Numbered from the stretch's first letter, positions 1 to 8,983 are shown. The stretch is DNA of 64,000 nucleotides from Rhodocyclales bacterium RIFCSPLOWO2_02_FULL_63_24 (GCA_001828935.1 MHZX01000083.1:1-64000); one strand, 5' to 3'. The notes: a model not told the origin generated them from the sequence alone. Made by a program: numbers and translations.

Positions 1-584
1 AGCAGGCACGCGGTCTGATGCAGACAGTGAGCATGTTCAAGCTGGTCGAAGGCGGCGGCCAGAGAAGTACCGCGAACCTTCCGGCGCCGGCTCTGCGCAG
101 CGTCACCATGCGACAGCTTCCGAACGGCCAGTCGGGTGTCAGCCTTAACTTCGATGGAGTGCTCAAGGCCCACCTGGCCTGGAAGCAGAAACTGCGGGAA
201 TTCATGGCGGGCAGGGGAGATTCCCTGGATCCCTCTGTAGTGGAGCGCGACGACAAGTGCGAACTCGGCTGCTGGATCCATGGTGACGGTCGGGTCTTGG
301 AATCAGACCTCACATTTGGCAAATTGCGCGACGTCCATGCGAAGTTTCATAAATCCGCTGGGAAGATAGTGCGCTTCCACCTTGGCGGCGATTCGCGCGG
401 CGCCGCGAACCTTCTGGGGGGAGACTTCACCCGCCTGACCAACGAGACGGTCAGCCTGATTCGCCTGCTTCGCTCGCGACACGAAACTGCCGCCCCGGAG
501 CAACTGCCTCCCGCGGTTTCGGTAGGACGCAAGGATGCGACGACTTACCTTGGCAAGGACGATGAGCAATGGGACGAATTCTGA
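1..584 (+). CDS. Methyl-accepting chemotaxis protein, C-terminal part with CZB zinc-binding domain (5' truncated)
   Basis: The reading frame is open to the window edge (first full codon at base 3), so this is the end of a longer chemoreceptor. The first visible residues (QARGLMQTVSMFKL) match the last turn of a chemoreceptor signalling helix. A CZB (chemoreceptor zinc-binding) domain follows. Counting from the Met at base 18, its expected ligands are His52, Cys81 in a C-x3-GCW motif, His107 and His111. CZB domains bind zinc and in other receptors respond to zinc or oxidants such as hypochlorite; the ligand here is inferred. The last 40 residues are a charged tail. It lies 84 bp upstream of cheR and probably heads the same chemotaxis run. 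Confidence 0.85.
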   Translation, partial: QARGLMQTVSMFKLVEGGGQRSTANLPAPALRSVTMRQLPNGQSGVSLNFDGVLKAHLAWKQKLREFMAGRGDSLDPSVVERDDKCELGCWIHGDGRVLESDLTFGKLRDVHAKFHKSAGKIVRFHLGGDSRGAANLLGGDFTRLTNETVSLIRLLRSRHETAAPEQLPPAVSVGRKDATTYLGKDDEQWDEF

Positions 585-668
585 TGCTCGCAGCAGCTAT
601 GACGGACCGCTGCAGGCAGGCAGGCGCGGCGCGAAGTTCGGCGTCGGCATTACCATGCGTCTTCTGAG

Positions 669-1520
669 ATGGATCAGCGCGACCGCGAATTCCACTTTAC
701 CGCCACCGATTTCGAACGGGTACGCACGCTGATTTACAAGCATGCGGGTATTTCCCTGGCACCGATCAAGCAGGACATGGTCTACAGCCGGCTTGCGAGA
801 CGATTGCGGGCGCTCGGTTACACCACCTTCGAGCAGTACCTGGCGCACCTTGAATCGAACGACGAAGCGGAGTGGGAAACCTTCGTTAACTCGCTGACAA
901 CCAATCTCACTTCGTTTTTCCGCGAGGCGCATCACTTTGAAATCTTGCTGCGCCATTTGCGCGAACTGAAGCATCGCCCCATTCGCATCTGGTGCTCCGC
1001 CGCATCAACCGGCGAAGAACCCTACACCCTCGCCATGACTGCCTGCGAGGCGTTCGACAGTCTGACGCCACCAGTAGCCATCATCGCCAGCGATATAGAT
1101 ACCAACGTGCTGGCTACGGCGGAAAAGGGCGTCTATCCGATGGATCGGATGGAGAAACTGAGCGCGGACCGCCTGCGCCGATTCTTTCTCAAAGGAAGCG
1201 GCGCGCAGGCCGGCTATGTCCGCGTGCGGCCGGAATTGCAGAATCTGCTCAGCTTCACGCGGATCAACCTGCTCGACGCGCGCTTGCCGCTGCAGGGACC
1301 CTTTGACATCATGTTCTGTCGCAATGTAATGATTTATTTCGACAAGCCGACGCAATACGCGATCCTCAAGAAGTTCGTCCCCTTGCTGCGTGAAGACGGC
1401 TTGCTGTTCGCCGGCCATTCGGAGAGTTTTCTGCATGCTGCCGACTTGTTCCGCTCCCTTGGCCGCACCGTGTACGAGCGTGCCGATCGGCCGGCGCATG
1501 CATCCGCGGGACGCGTGTGA
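669..1520 (+). CDS. cheR: Chemotaxis protein methyltransferase CheR
   Basis: A 283-residue protein of normal CheR length. It transfers methyl groups from S-adenosylmethionine to glutamates on chemoreceptors, in the adaptation branch opposing CheB. The N-terminal helical domain (about 10-85) ends in the family motif TTNLTSFFRE (77-86). The SAM-binding loop is near 108-120 (CSAASTGEEPYT), and the later motif FCRNVMIYFD is also present. The gene overlaps cheD: the GTG of cheD begins one base before the cheR TGA, a four-base GTGA overlap that implies translational coupling. The ATG at 669 gives a full-length N-terminus. Confidence 0.97.
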   Translation: MDQRDREFHFTATDFERVRTLIYKHAGISLAPIKQDMVYSRLARRLRALGYTTFEQYLAHLESNDEAEWETFVNSLTTNLTSFFREAHHFEILLRHLRELKHRPIRIWCSAASTGEEPYTLAMTACEAFDSLTPPVAIIASDIDTNVLATAEKGVYPMDRMEKLSADRLRRFFLKGSGAQAGYVRVRPELQNLLSFTRINLLDARLPLQGPFDIMFCRNVMIYFDKPTQYAILKKFVPLLREDGLLFAGHSESFLHAADLFRSLGRTVYERADRPAHASAGRV

Positions 1521-2125
1521 CTATGGAGGCGGGCTTCGTCGAACACCTGGCTGGCAATCGCTACTTTGATCCGACTTTCGGTGCGGAGGCGGTCAAGGTG
1601 TTGCCGGGCGAGTATTTTGTGACGACGACCGACATGCTGCTGGTGACGGTGCTCGGCTCCTGCGTATCGGCCTGCATTCGCGACAGGGACAAGGGCATCG
1701 GCGGCATGAATCATTTCATGTTGGCAGATTCGGCCGAGCAATCGCCTTACTCGGCTTCGGCGCGCTACGGTACCTACGCCATGGAAATCCTGATCAACCA
1801 TTTGCTCAAACTCGGCGCCCGCCGCGGCAGTCTCGAAGCCAAGGTGTTTGGCGGCGGCAGGGTAATGGCCAGCCTTTCAAGTTCAAATGTCGGTGAGCGC
1901 AATTCCAGTTTCGTACTCGATTTCCTGCATACCGAAGGAATTTTTGTTTCCGCGCAGGATTTGCTCGATGTCCATCCGCGCAAAGTCTATTTCTTTCCGA
2001 CGACCGGGCGCGTCCTCGTCAAGAAGCTGACGCGCTTGCACAACGACACCCTGCTGCGGCGCGAAAGCGAATACGCTGCCCGTCTCACCGAAGCGCCGGT
2101 GTCAGGCGACATCGAGCTGTTCTAG
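1517..2125 (+). CDS. cheD: Chemoreceptor glutamine deamidase CheD
   Basis: CheD deamidates receptor glutamines to glutamates and so creates methylation sites for CheR. The catalytic Cys (Cys49 in LGSCVSAC), His66 (GGMNHFML) and a Thr near 86 (RYGTYAM) match the Cys-His-Thr triad. At 202 residues it is slightly longer than the typical 160-200 because of the tail after FFPTTGRV. The GTG start overlaps the cheR stop; an ATG two codons later (1523) is an alternative start. It sits between cheR and cheB, so all three receptor-modifying enzymes are adjacent. Confidence 0.95.
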   Translation: MTMEAGFVEHLAGNRYFDPTFGAEAVKVLPGEYFVTTTDMLLVTVLGSCVSACIRDRDKGIGGMNHFMLADSAEQSPYSASARYGTYAMEILINHLLKLGARRGSLEAKVFGGGRVMASLSSSNVGERNSSFVLDFLHTEGIFVSAQDLLDVHPRKVYFFPTTGRVLVKKLTRLHNDTLLRRESEYAARLTEAPVSGDIELF

Positions 2126-2133
2126 GGGGGGGC

Positions 2134-3207
2134 ATGTCGATCAAGGTCCTTATCGTTGACGACTCGGCGCTGATGCGGGCATTGCTGACCGAGATCATCA
2201 ATGGCGCCCCCGATCTCGAAGTGGTGGGTGCTGCACCGGATCCGATCGCCGCGCGTGAAATGATCAAGACGCTAAACCCCGACGTATTGACGCTCGACGT
2301 CGAAATGCCGCGCATGGATGGTCTCGACTTTCTGGACCGGTTGATGCGCCTGCGGCCCATGCCGGTAATCATGATTTCCTCTTTTACTGCGTCAGGCTCG
2401 GAGGTCACCCTGAAGGCGCTGGAGCTTGGCGCCGTCGATTACCTGGCGAAACCGCGGGCGGAAAACATATCGATACTGCAAAGCTATGCGGAGGATATTC
2501 GCGAGAAGATACGCGCCGCCGCCAGTGCGCAGGTGACGTCAAGAACGCTCATTGCCGCGCCGCCAGCGCCGACTCTTGCCCAGTCCAAAGGCAGCTTTTC
2601 GCCCCGGTTGTTGGCCGAAAAGGTGATAGCCATCGGCGCCTCGACGGGGGGGACGGAGGCGATCAAGGAAGTCCTGTGTTCGCTGCCGGGAGAAATGCCG
2701 CCCATTGTCATGGTGCAGCACATGCCGGAAACCTTTACGCCATCTTTCGCCCAGCGTCTGAACAGTCTGTCGAAACTGACGGTCATCGAGGCACAGGGTG
2801 GCGAGCGTCTGCAGCCCGGAACTGCCTACCTGGCGCCGGGCCATTCGCACATGCGAGTGAAAAAAGGAGGCGGGGGATTTTTGCTGGAGCTTGCCAAGGA
2901 TGAACCAGTCAATCGTCATAGACCTGCCGCAGACGTGCTGTTTTGGTCGGTTGCCGAGCACGTTCGGCAAAACGGTTTGGGCGTGATTCTTACCGGTATG
3001 GGCAAAGACGGCGCACAGGGCTTGCTGGCCATGCGCCAGGCCGGAGCCTGGAATATCGGCCAGGATCAGGCGTCCTGCGTTGTCTATGGGATGCCGAGGG
3101 AAGCGGCGCAGATTGGTGCACTGGACGAAGTAGCCAGTCTTGGCGACATTTCCCGCAGCATACTGGCGAGGCTGCGCGCAGTGGACAAACACCTCCCCGG
3201 CGGCTGA
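2134..3207 (+). CDS. cheB: Protein-glutamate methylesterase/deamidase CheB
   Basis: Response-regulator methylesterase that removes receptor methyl groups when phosphorylated by CheA. Residues 1-125 form a receiver domain with acceptor Asp55 (TLDVEMPRMDG) and Lys107 (LAKPR). A linker of about 35 residues leads to the C-terminal esterase domain with the catalytic triad Ser170 (IGASTGG), His196 (VQHMP) and Asp292 (TGMGKDG). Length is 357 residues, typical for the family. A G-rich tract (GGGGGGG) just before the ATG can serve as ribosome-binding site, and the gene starts 8 bases after cheD ends. Confidence 0.97.
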   Translation: MSIKVLIVDDSALMRALLTEIINGAPDLEVVGAAPDPIAAREMIKTLNPDVLTLDVEMPRMDGLDFLDRLMRLRPMPVIMISSFTASGSEVTLKALELGAVDYLAKPRAENISILQSYAEDIREKIRAAASAQVTSRTLIAAPPAPTLAQSKGSFSPRLLAEKVIAIGASTGGTEAIKEVLCSLPGEMPPIVMVQHMPETFTPSFAQRLNSLSKLTVIEAQGGERLQPGTAYLAPGHSHMRVKKGGGGFLLELAKDEPVNRHRPAADVLFWSVAEHVRQNGLGVILTGMGKDGAQGLLAMRQAGAWNIGQDQASCVVYGMPREAAQIGALDEVASLGDISRSILARLRAVDKHLPGG

Positions 3208-3268
3208 CTCGGGTACCTGAAATTCGGGCTATACTCGGTCCGCAAATTTTCCCTGTCGAGGATCGATC

Positions 3269-3571
3269 ATGCAGGCCAGCGTCACTGTCACCGAAGGTCG
3301 CGCCGTAATCCGGTTGGAAGGGCGATTTGATTTCAATTCGCATCGTGACTTTCGTGAAGCGATTGATACCGTACTGGCCAGTCCGGCCAGTACGATCGTG
3401 GTCGATCTGGGGAGCGTCGAGTATCTGGACAGCTCAGCGCTGGGGATGCTGCTTATGCTTCGCGATCGGGCCAAGGGGGCGGCACGGGAGGTGGCGCTCG
3501 CCAATTGCCGTGGCGCCGTGAAGCAAATTCTCGATATTGCCAACTTCGGCAAGTTGTTCAGCATCGATTGA
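3269..3571 (+). CDS. STAS-domain protein, anti-sigma-factor-antagonist type
   Basis: A 100-residue single-domain STAS protein. The SpoIIAA-like core includes the conserved DSSALGMLL segment, with Ser55/Ser56 at the position normally phosphorylated by a partner-switch kinase. Such proteins release a partner by binding an anti-sigma or switch kinase when unphosphorylated. No cognate kinase or PP2C phosphatase is in the window, so the partner is unknown. It lies between cheB and a chemoreceptor, as STAS genes often do in chemotaxis clusters of this bacterial group. A TATACT element at 3231-3236 could be a -10 box, but no convincing -35 was seen. Confidence 0.88.
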   Translation: MQASVTVTEGRAVIRLEGRFDFNSHRDFREAIDTVLASPASTIVVDLGSVEYLDSSALGMLLMLRDRAKGAAREVALANCRGAVKQILDIANFGKLFSID

Positions 3572-3813
3572 GTTGCGGCGCGCCCTCGGTGCGCATCCCC
3601 GGGTTTCCCCATTCATCAGTTCTGGGCCGCTCGCGCATGGTTTCATGCATTCGGCTTTGAGTTCGGCCGTAGATTTGCTAGAGTGGCACTAGAGAGCAAA
3701 GATACATTGACCGGCACGCCGCTCTTGCCCTTGTTTCGAGGCGAAGCGATAAAACCTACAATTTGCCGGTTATGACCTAAGCGATAGTTTCAAGCTTAAG
3801 GAGGAGAGGAAAA

Positions 3814-5514
3814 ATGGCTGGACCACTGTCTCGCGTTGCATCGGTGCATTTTGTCGCTGGATTGGTACTCGCCGGCGGAGGGGCGGGGATTGTCAGCTAT
3901 GCGGGGGGCGCGCTCGGGATAGATGTCTTGGTGTTCTTGGCAGTGCTGGGCGTGGTGGTTGCCGTCGTGCCGACAATGTATTTCAACGCCACTGTCGCCG
4001 GACCGGTGAATCACATGCGGGACGTGCTCTACACAACCCGCAACGATGGCGATCTGGCGCGCAGGGTAATCGTTCCATCCGGTTCAAGCGTGGCCCCCGC
4101 CGCTGCAGCCTATAACGAATTGATTGCGAGCATTCAGGGCATCATCACCCGGGTTTTGTTCAATTCCAATCAGTTGGCGCAGGCGGCCGACAAACTGATT
4201 GCCGAGGCACGTGAAACTACATCAAGTTCCGAGCAGCAAAATGCGGCGGCAGAGTCCGCCGCAACCTCGGTTTCGGAAATGGCGGGGGGCATGAGGGAAG
4301 CTGCCGAGCACGCCGAAGAAACAGCGCGCATAGCGCTTGCGGCACGCGAGCACTCGTCACGCGGCGCTGACATCGTCCATGACGCGGCTTCCGAAATCGA
4401 ACGTATCGCATCCTCGGTGGAACAGTCGGCCCAGGTTGTGGCTGCACTTGGCGAACGGTCAGCGCAGATTTCCGGCATCGTCAAGGTGATTCATGACATT
4501 GCCGACCAAACCAATCTGTTGGCGCTCAACGCCGCCATCGAGGCGGCGCGGGCGGGCGAGCAAGGGCGTGGATTCGCGGTTGTTGCCGACGAAGTGCGTA
4601 AGCTGGCCGAGCGCACGACTGCGGCCACAAGCGAAATCAGTTCTGTGATAGCTGCGATCCAGACCGAAACAAGTCACGCTATCTCCACCATCAAGGCCGG
4701 ATCCTTGCAAGCCGCCAATGGGGCTCAGTTGGCGAACCAGGCTGCCGAAGCACTGGGACAGATCAAGGCGGGCGCGCAGGAAACGCTGGACAAGGTGGCC
4801 GTTATCGCCGGTACCATGCACGACCACAGCCAGAAGACGAAATCCATTGCGGAACAGGTCAGTAGCATCATGGGCTTGGCCGATCGGAATGCCCAGTGTT
4901 CGAAAAACACACTGACTGAGGCGACCCAGCTCGACTATCTCGCCATGAACCTGGAAGAAATCGGTTCGATATTCAAGCTTGGCGCAACGGGCGAACAGGC
5001 GCTCAAAGTGCATGAACGCATGCCTGGCGTTGTGCAGGCGATGGCGAAGTCGATGTCCAAGGCCTTTTCCGACGCAGTTGATCGAGGCCAGATCAAGGTT
5101 GATGATCTGTTCGATTCGAACTACGTAGCGATTCCGAATACCAAGCCGCAGAAATTCCACACCAAGTTTGACGGTTTCTGCGACAAGCTGTTGCCGCCGA
5201 TCCAGGAGGCAGTGCTGGATAGCAACAAGGAGGTGGCCTACTCAATCGCTTGCGATCGGCGCGGCTATGTACCGACGCATAACAACCGCTTTTGCCAGCC
5301 ACTCACCGGTGATGAAAAGAAAGACTTCGTGGGGAATCGCACCAAGCGTGTTTTTGCCGACCCGGTGGGCAAGCGTTGCGGGGATCACGAGCTTCCTTTT
5401 CTGTTGCAAACATATCGCCGGGATACCGGCGAAATCATGCATGACATTTCGGCGCCGATTTACGTCAAGGGCCGCCACTGGGGTGGCGTGCGGATCGGTT
5501 ATCGCACAGAATGA
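3814..5514 (+). CDS. Methyl-accepting chemotaxis protein with membrane anchor and C-terminal sensor domain
   Basis: A 566-residue chemoreceptor with unusual order. Two hydrophobic stretches (about 10-32 and 36-58) form a membrane hairpin with almost no periplasmic loop. A HAMP-like linker follows (60-115), then a methylation/signalling coiled coil whose tip (225-270) includes [20 protein letters not shown]. Residues 395-566 form an extra globular domain after the signalling hairpin. It contains the four cysteines 456, 480, 494 and 522, and ends with a Cache/PAS-like pattern ([14 protein letters not shown], then [11 protein letters not shown]). Sensing is therefore probably cytoplasmic. A strong Shine-Dalgarno sequence (AAGGAGGAG) precedes the ATG. 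The gene is monocistronic-looking and lies upstream of the two cheV genes. Confidence 0.93.
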   Translation: MAGPLSRVASVHFVAGLVLAGGGAGIVSYAGGALGIDVLVFLAVLGVVVAVVPTMYFNATVAGPVNHMRDVLYTTRNDGDLARRVIVPSGSSVAPAAAAYNELIASIQGIITRVLFNSNQLAQAADKLIAEARETTSSSEQQNAAAESAATSVSEMAGGMREAAEHAEETARIALAAREHSSRGADIVHDAASEIERIASSVEQSAQVVAALGERSAQISGIVKVIHDIADQTNLLALNAAIEAARAGEQGRGFAVVADEVRKLAERTTAATSEISSVIAAIQTETSHAISTIKAGSLQAANGAQLANQAAEALGQIKAGAQETLDKVAVIAGTMHDHSQKTKSIAEQVSSIMGLADRNAQCSKNTLTEATQLDYLAMNLEEIGSIFKLGATGEQALKVHERMPGVVQAMAKSMSKAFSDAVDRGQIKVDDLFDSNYVAIPNTKPQKFHTKFDGFCDKLLPPIQEAVLDSNKEVAYSIACDRRGYVPTHNNRFCQPLTGDEKKDFVGNRTKRVFADPVGKRCGDHELPFLLQTYRRDTGEIMHDISAPIYVKGRHWGGVRIGYRTE

Positions 5515-5635
5515 TGCTCTTTGTCTGGCGGAGATTCGGCGGCCTCCCGAGGCTGTTTCCGCTGAAAAGTGGCGTAATATTGATTACCGCGCGAGGGGCT
5601 CGTTTGTGCAGCCGTCGGCGCTGAAAGGTTAGCAA

Positions 5636-6607
5636 ATGTCGGAACTCTTCAACAATATTGACGCTCGGACCCGATTGGCGGGAACCAACAAGCTGGAGAT
5701 ATTGCTGTTCGCTCTCGGTAAGGACAATCGTACCGGTCGCCGCGAAACCTTCGGCATCAACGTCTTCAAGGTCCGTGAGGTGATGCGCACGCCGCCGATC
5801 ACCGCTGCACCGGATATGCCGGCGGCCGTGAAGGGAATGGTCAGCCTGCGCGGCGCTCTGGTTCCTGTGGTCGATCTTGCAGATTACATCGGCATGCAGC
5901 CGGACAGCCCGCGCGACATCATGATCGTGACGGAATACAACGGCAAAACCCAGGGCTTCCTGGTCGAGTCGGTCGATACCATTCTGCGCCTCGACTGGTC
6001 GCAAATGCGGGTTCCACCGCAAATGCTGACTTCCAATCTGGGCGGCTTGGTGACCGCGGTTACCGAGTTGCAGGATGATCGACTGGTCATGATGCTGGAT
6101 GTCGAGCGCGTCTTGGCGGAAACCGCCAAGGAGGACGATGCCATGATATTCAGCGGCATCGCGCCGCTCGGTCGCGACGATCTCACCATACTGTTCGCTG
6201 ACGATTCCTCGGTGGCGCGTGCACAGATCGAGCGAACCTTGGCCGTCCTCGGGGTAAAGCACATCGGTACGGTAAATGGGCGCGCCGCGTGGGATGAGAT
6301 GCAGCGTATCGCTACTCTCGCCGAAAGCACCGGAAAGCGAGCCAAGGACTATGTGCAACTGGTGCTGACGGACGTCGAGATGCCGGAAATGGACGGCTAT
6401 CTGCTGACCAAGAACATCAAGTCCGATCCGCGCTTTGAAGGTATCCCGATCATCATGCATTCTTCGCTGTCGTCGATGTCGAATCAGCAGCTGGGCCGCT
6501 CGGTGGGTGTCGATGAATATGTGCCGAAGTTTGAACCTCACCGCTTGTCGGAAACGCTCGGACGTCTGCTGCTCGGCCACAAGACCGCGGCTGCCGCCAC
6601 AAACTGA
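5636..6607 (+). CDS. cheV: Chemotaxis coupling protein CheV (CheW-receiver fusion), first copy
   Basis: 323 residues: an N-terminal CheW-like coupling domain (about 15-165) that links receptors to CheA, and a C-terminal receiver domain (about 183-318) with Asp246 (LTDVEMPEMDG) as expected phosphoacceptor. The receiver is thought to act in adaptation or as a phosphate sink in the CheV family. It is followed 18 bases later by a second cheV with the same architecture; the two share the motifs MPEMDGY and SSLSS. With no cheW in the window, the CheV proteins may carry much of the coupling role. Confidence 0.95.
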   Translation: MSELFNNIDARTRLAGTNKLEILLFALGKDNRTGRRETFGINVFKVREVMRTPPITAAPDMPAAVKGMVSLRGALVPVVDLADYIGMQPDSPRDIMIVTEYNGKTQGFLVESVDTILRLDWSQMRVPPQMLTSNLGGLVTAVTELQDDRLVMMLDVERVLAETAKEDDAMIFSGIAPLGRDDLTILFADDSSVARAQIERTLAVLGVKHIGTVNGRAAWDEMQRIATLAESTGKRAKDYVQLVLTDVEMPEMDGYLLTKNIKSDPRFEGIPIIMHSSLSSMSNQQLGRSVGVDEYVPKFEPHRLSETLGRLLLGHKTAAAATN

Positions 6608-6625
6608 ACGAGAGAGCCGCTTGAT

Positions 6626-7600
6626 ATGAACTCCGCCCAGACATATGCAGGTACTTCTGCGAACAGCAATTCCTTGCTGGAACACGTCGATGCGCGCACC
6701 ATGCTTGCAGGGTCGAACCGGATGGAAATCCTGCTGTTTTCGCTGGGCACCCACGAAACCTTCGGCATCAATGTATTCAAGGTGCGCGAGGTCAGCCAGA
6801 CCCCGACCATCACCAAGGCGCCCAACATGCCGGGCGGAGTAGAAGGTCTGATAAGCCTGCGTGGCAATGTTATTCCGGTGCTGTCGTTGTCGAAGGTCAT
6901 GAATCTGACCGACGCACCGGCCACACGGGGCGGGTCGATGATGGTTACCGAATACAGCAAGCGCACTCTCGGTTTTCTGGTGCACAGCGTCGACCGGATC
7001 ATTCGCGTCGAATGGGACAAGGTGCGCGCGCCGGAGGCCGTGACCAGCGGTTCCCATGCTTACATCACCGCCATCACGGAGTTGCCGAATGGCAAGCTCG
7101 TGTCGATTGTCGATGTCGAGCAGATCATGGCGAATACCTTTGGCGAAGCCGTGATTGGCCAGATTGAGCGCATGCAGGATGCTGATAATTTGAACGTCTT
7201 CTTCGTCGATGATTCCGCAGTCGCGCGCAAGAAGATCGCCGAAGTCCTGGAAAAGCTCGGTGTCAGGCACAAGCATGCGCAAAACGGCATGGAGGCATGG
7301 ACTCGGCTTTCCGGGATGGCGTCGCATGCCCAGCAGACCGGGCAGAGCCTGCGTGACGAGGTGAATCTGATCCTCGTCGATGCCGAGATGCCGGAAATGG
7401 ATGGTTATGTGCTGACCAAGAACATCAAGTCGGATTCGCGCTTTGCCGGTATTCCCGTAGTGATGCATTCGTCCCTCTCTTCGGAAGCCAATCGGGCGAT
7501 GGGCAAGAGCGTAGGCGTCGATTCCTATGTGGCAAAGTTCGATGCAGACGCACTGGCGGAAACCCTGCGCCCGATGCTGATGAAGTCGGCTCGCGATTGA
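6626..7600 (+). CDS. cheV: Chemotaxis coupling protein CheV (CheW-receiver fusion), second copy
   Basis: 324 residues, clearly paralogous to the preceding gene: CheW-like domain at about 25-172 (ETFGINVFKVREV) and receiver domain at about 188-320 with Asp252 (LVDAEMPEMDG). The first ten or so residues, before LLEHVDART, are specific to this copy. The tandem arrangement suggests gene duplication followed by divergence, perhaps so that each copy serves different receptors. cheY starts 15 bases downstream, so co-transcription is likely. Confidence 0.95.
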   Translation: MNSAQTYAGTSANSNSLLEHVDARTMLAGSNRMEILLFSLGTHETFGINVFKVREVSQTPTITKAPNMPGGVEGLISLRGNVIPVLSLSKVMNLTDAPATRGGSMMVTEYSKRTLGFLVHSVDRIIRVEWDKVRAPEAVTSGSHAYITAITELPNGKLVSIVDVEQIMANTFGEAVIGQIERMQDADNLNVFFVDDSAVARKKIAEVLEKLGVRHKHAQNGMEAWTRLSGMASHAQQTGQSLRDEVNLILVDAEMPEMDGYVLTKNIKSDSRFAGIPVVMHSSLSSEANRAMGKSVGVDSYVAKFDADALAETLRPMLMKSARD

Positions 7601-7615
7601 TCGGGCAGAGGGAAA

Positions 7616-8017
7616 ATGGCTATTGAACCTGGCAAGCTCAAGATTTTGGTGGTCGACGATTTTTCGACCATGCGCAGGATTGTCCGAAATTTGCTCAAGG
7701 AACTGGGCTTCACCAACGTCGACGAGGCCGAAGACGGCGCCGTGGCGCTGGGCAAGCTGAAGGGTGGGGGCTTTGAGTTCGTGGTGTCGGACTGGAACAT
7801 GCCGAACATGGATGGCCTGACCCTGTTGCAGTCTGTGCGGGCCGATCCGGCACTGCGGCATTTGCCGTTTCTCATGATTACCGCTGAGGCAAAGAAGGAA
7901 AACATCATCGCTGCCGCTCAGGCAGGCGCCTCGGGCTATATCGTGAAACCTTTTACCGCGGCCACCTTGAACGATAAGTTGGCAAAAATTTTCGAAAAGA
8001 TGGGGCAGGGTGCCTGA
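7616..8017 (+). CDS. cheY: Chemotaxis response regulator CheY
   Basis: A 133-residue single receiver domain. The acidic pocket residues Asp14/Asp15 ([11 protein letters not shown]), phosphoacceptor Asp59 ([12 protein letters not shown]), Thr89 (MITAEAK) and Lys111 (YIVKPFT) all match CheY. When phosphorylated by CheA it binds FliM at the flagellar switch; CheZ dephosphorylates it. The gene ends two bases before the upstream GTG alternative start of cheZ, an order (cheY-cheZ-cheA) that is common in polarly flagellated proteobacteria. Confidence 0.97.
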   Translation: MAIEPGKLKILVVDDFSTMRRIVRNLLKELGFTNVDEAEDGAVALGKLKGGGFEFVVSDWNMPNMDGLTLLQSVRADPALRHLPFLMITAEAKKENIIAAAQAGASGYIVKPFTAATLNDKLAKIFEKMGQGA

Positions 8018-8046
8018 GGGTGCCGGATGATCAGGAAAAGGGTGAG

Positions 8047-8874
8047 ATGGCAAAACCGATCAAACCAGACGACGGAAATGATTCCGAAGACCTTCAGGCA
8101 TTGTTCGACAGCATTGCTGCAGGCGCGCCGCCAACACCGCCGCCGCCGGCACGTGCAGATTCCTCGGGCGACTCTGATGACTTGCAGGCATTGTTCGACA
8201 GTGTTGCCCAGGAGCAAGCTGCGGGTCTTGCTGCCGCTCCTGCTGCCGGCAATGCGGACGACAGCCCGCATGAAGAGGTGGTATTCAATCGCTTGGGCCA
8301 TCTTGCGCGACAGTTGCACGACAGCCTGCGTGGACTGGGTGTCGACAAGCTGCTGGCAGATACGGCGAACCAGATTCCGGACGCCCGCCAGCGCCTGACC
8401 TACATTGCCCAGATGACGGAGCAGGCTGCCTCCAGGGTATTGAATGCGGCCGACATCGCCAAGCCGATTCAGGACGAACTGATGGCGCGTTCGGAGACGA
8501 TGTCGAAGCGGTGGGACAAGATGTTTGCCAACCAGTTGTCGGTGGACGAGTTCAAGCTGCTGGCGACGGACACACGCAAATATTTTGTTGATGCGCCGCC
8601 CAAGCTGAAGATCACCAACGATCAATTGATGGAAATCATGATGGCGCAGGATTTTCAGGATCTGACCGGGCAGGTGATCAAGAAGGTGGTCGAAGTGGTG
8701 CAGGTGATGGAGACTCAACTGCTTAGTTTGTTGATCGAGGCCATGCCGGAACAGCGCAAGGCGGAGGCTCCGGAGGGTTTGCTGAACGGGCCAGTGATCA
8801 ATTCCACCGGCCGCAGCGATGTAGTGACGAGTCAGGCGCAGGTTGATGACCTGTTGGAGAGTCTGGGGTTCTGA
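8047..8874 (+). CDS. cheZ: Chemotaxis phosphatase CheZ with duplicated N-terminal motif
   Basis: CheZ dephosphorylates CheY-P. The helical hairpin carries the catalytic D-x2-Q type segment (QDFQDLTGQVIKK), and the protein ends in the CheY-binding peptide (VDDLLESLGF). The ATG at 8047 is chosen because a purine-rich AAGGGTGAG lies just upstream; a GTG at 8020 would add nine residues. Length is 275 residues, longer than E. coli CheZ (214), owing to an N-terminal low-complexity extension. That extension holds two copies of the motif D-S-(E/D)-DLQALFDS-(I/V)-A at residues 12-24 and 42-54, separated by a proline-rich linker. Confidence 0.93.
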   Translation: MAKPIKPDDGNDSEDLQALFDSIAAGAPPTPPPPARADSSGDSDDLQALFDSVAQEQAAGLAAAPAAGNADDSPHEEVVFNRLGHLARQLHDSLRGLGVDKLLADTANQIPDARQRLTYIAQMTEQAASRVLNAADIAKPIQDELMARSETMSKRWDKMFANQLSVDEFKLLATDTRKYFVDAPPKLKITNDQLMEIMMAQDFQDLTGQVIKKVVEVVQVMETQLLSLLIEAMPEQRKAEAPEGLLNGPVINSTGRSDVVTSQAQVDDLLESLGF

Positions 8875-8880
8875 TGACTA

Positions 8881-8968
8881 AGGACAGAAGACTGAAGACA
8901 GAGGACATAGTAATCCCGGCGCATCCCGCTGCGCTTGTTGCTGTCCTCTGTGCTCTGTCCTCTGTTCT
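8881..8968. repeat. Imperfect inverted repeat between cheZ and cheA
   Basis: Two 27-base arms (8881-8907 and 8942-8968) are reverse complements at 22 of 27 positions around a 34-base loop. Each arm is built of degenerate GACAGAGGACA-type units. The structure fills nearly the whole 109-bp gap between the cheZ stop and the cheA start. In RNA it could form a long stem and act as an attenuator or processing site. Similar CTGTCCTCTGT-type runs are, from memory, dispersed repeats in several proteobacterial genomes, so it may be an interspersed element rather than a local regulator. Confidence 0.7.
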
Positions 8969-8983
8969 CAGGGGGAGATGGCA

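Noticed and set aside
3683-3740. Sigma-54-like TGGCACT and CGGCACG boxes upstream of the second chemoreceptor.
   Set aside because: The GG-to-GC spacing is off by one or two bases in both cases; sigma-54 promoters tolerate this poorly.
3755-3771. Half-site TTGCCG upstream of the second chemoreceptor as a sixth flagellar palindrome.
   Set aside because: The other half (ACCTAC) does not match CGGCAA.
5465-8053. An 862-codon open frame on the - strand opposite cheV-cheV-cheY.
   Set aside because: It is fully antisense to three well-defined chemotaxis genes, has no family resemblance, and is rich in His, Arg and Gln as expected from the complement of GC-rich coding sequence.
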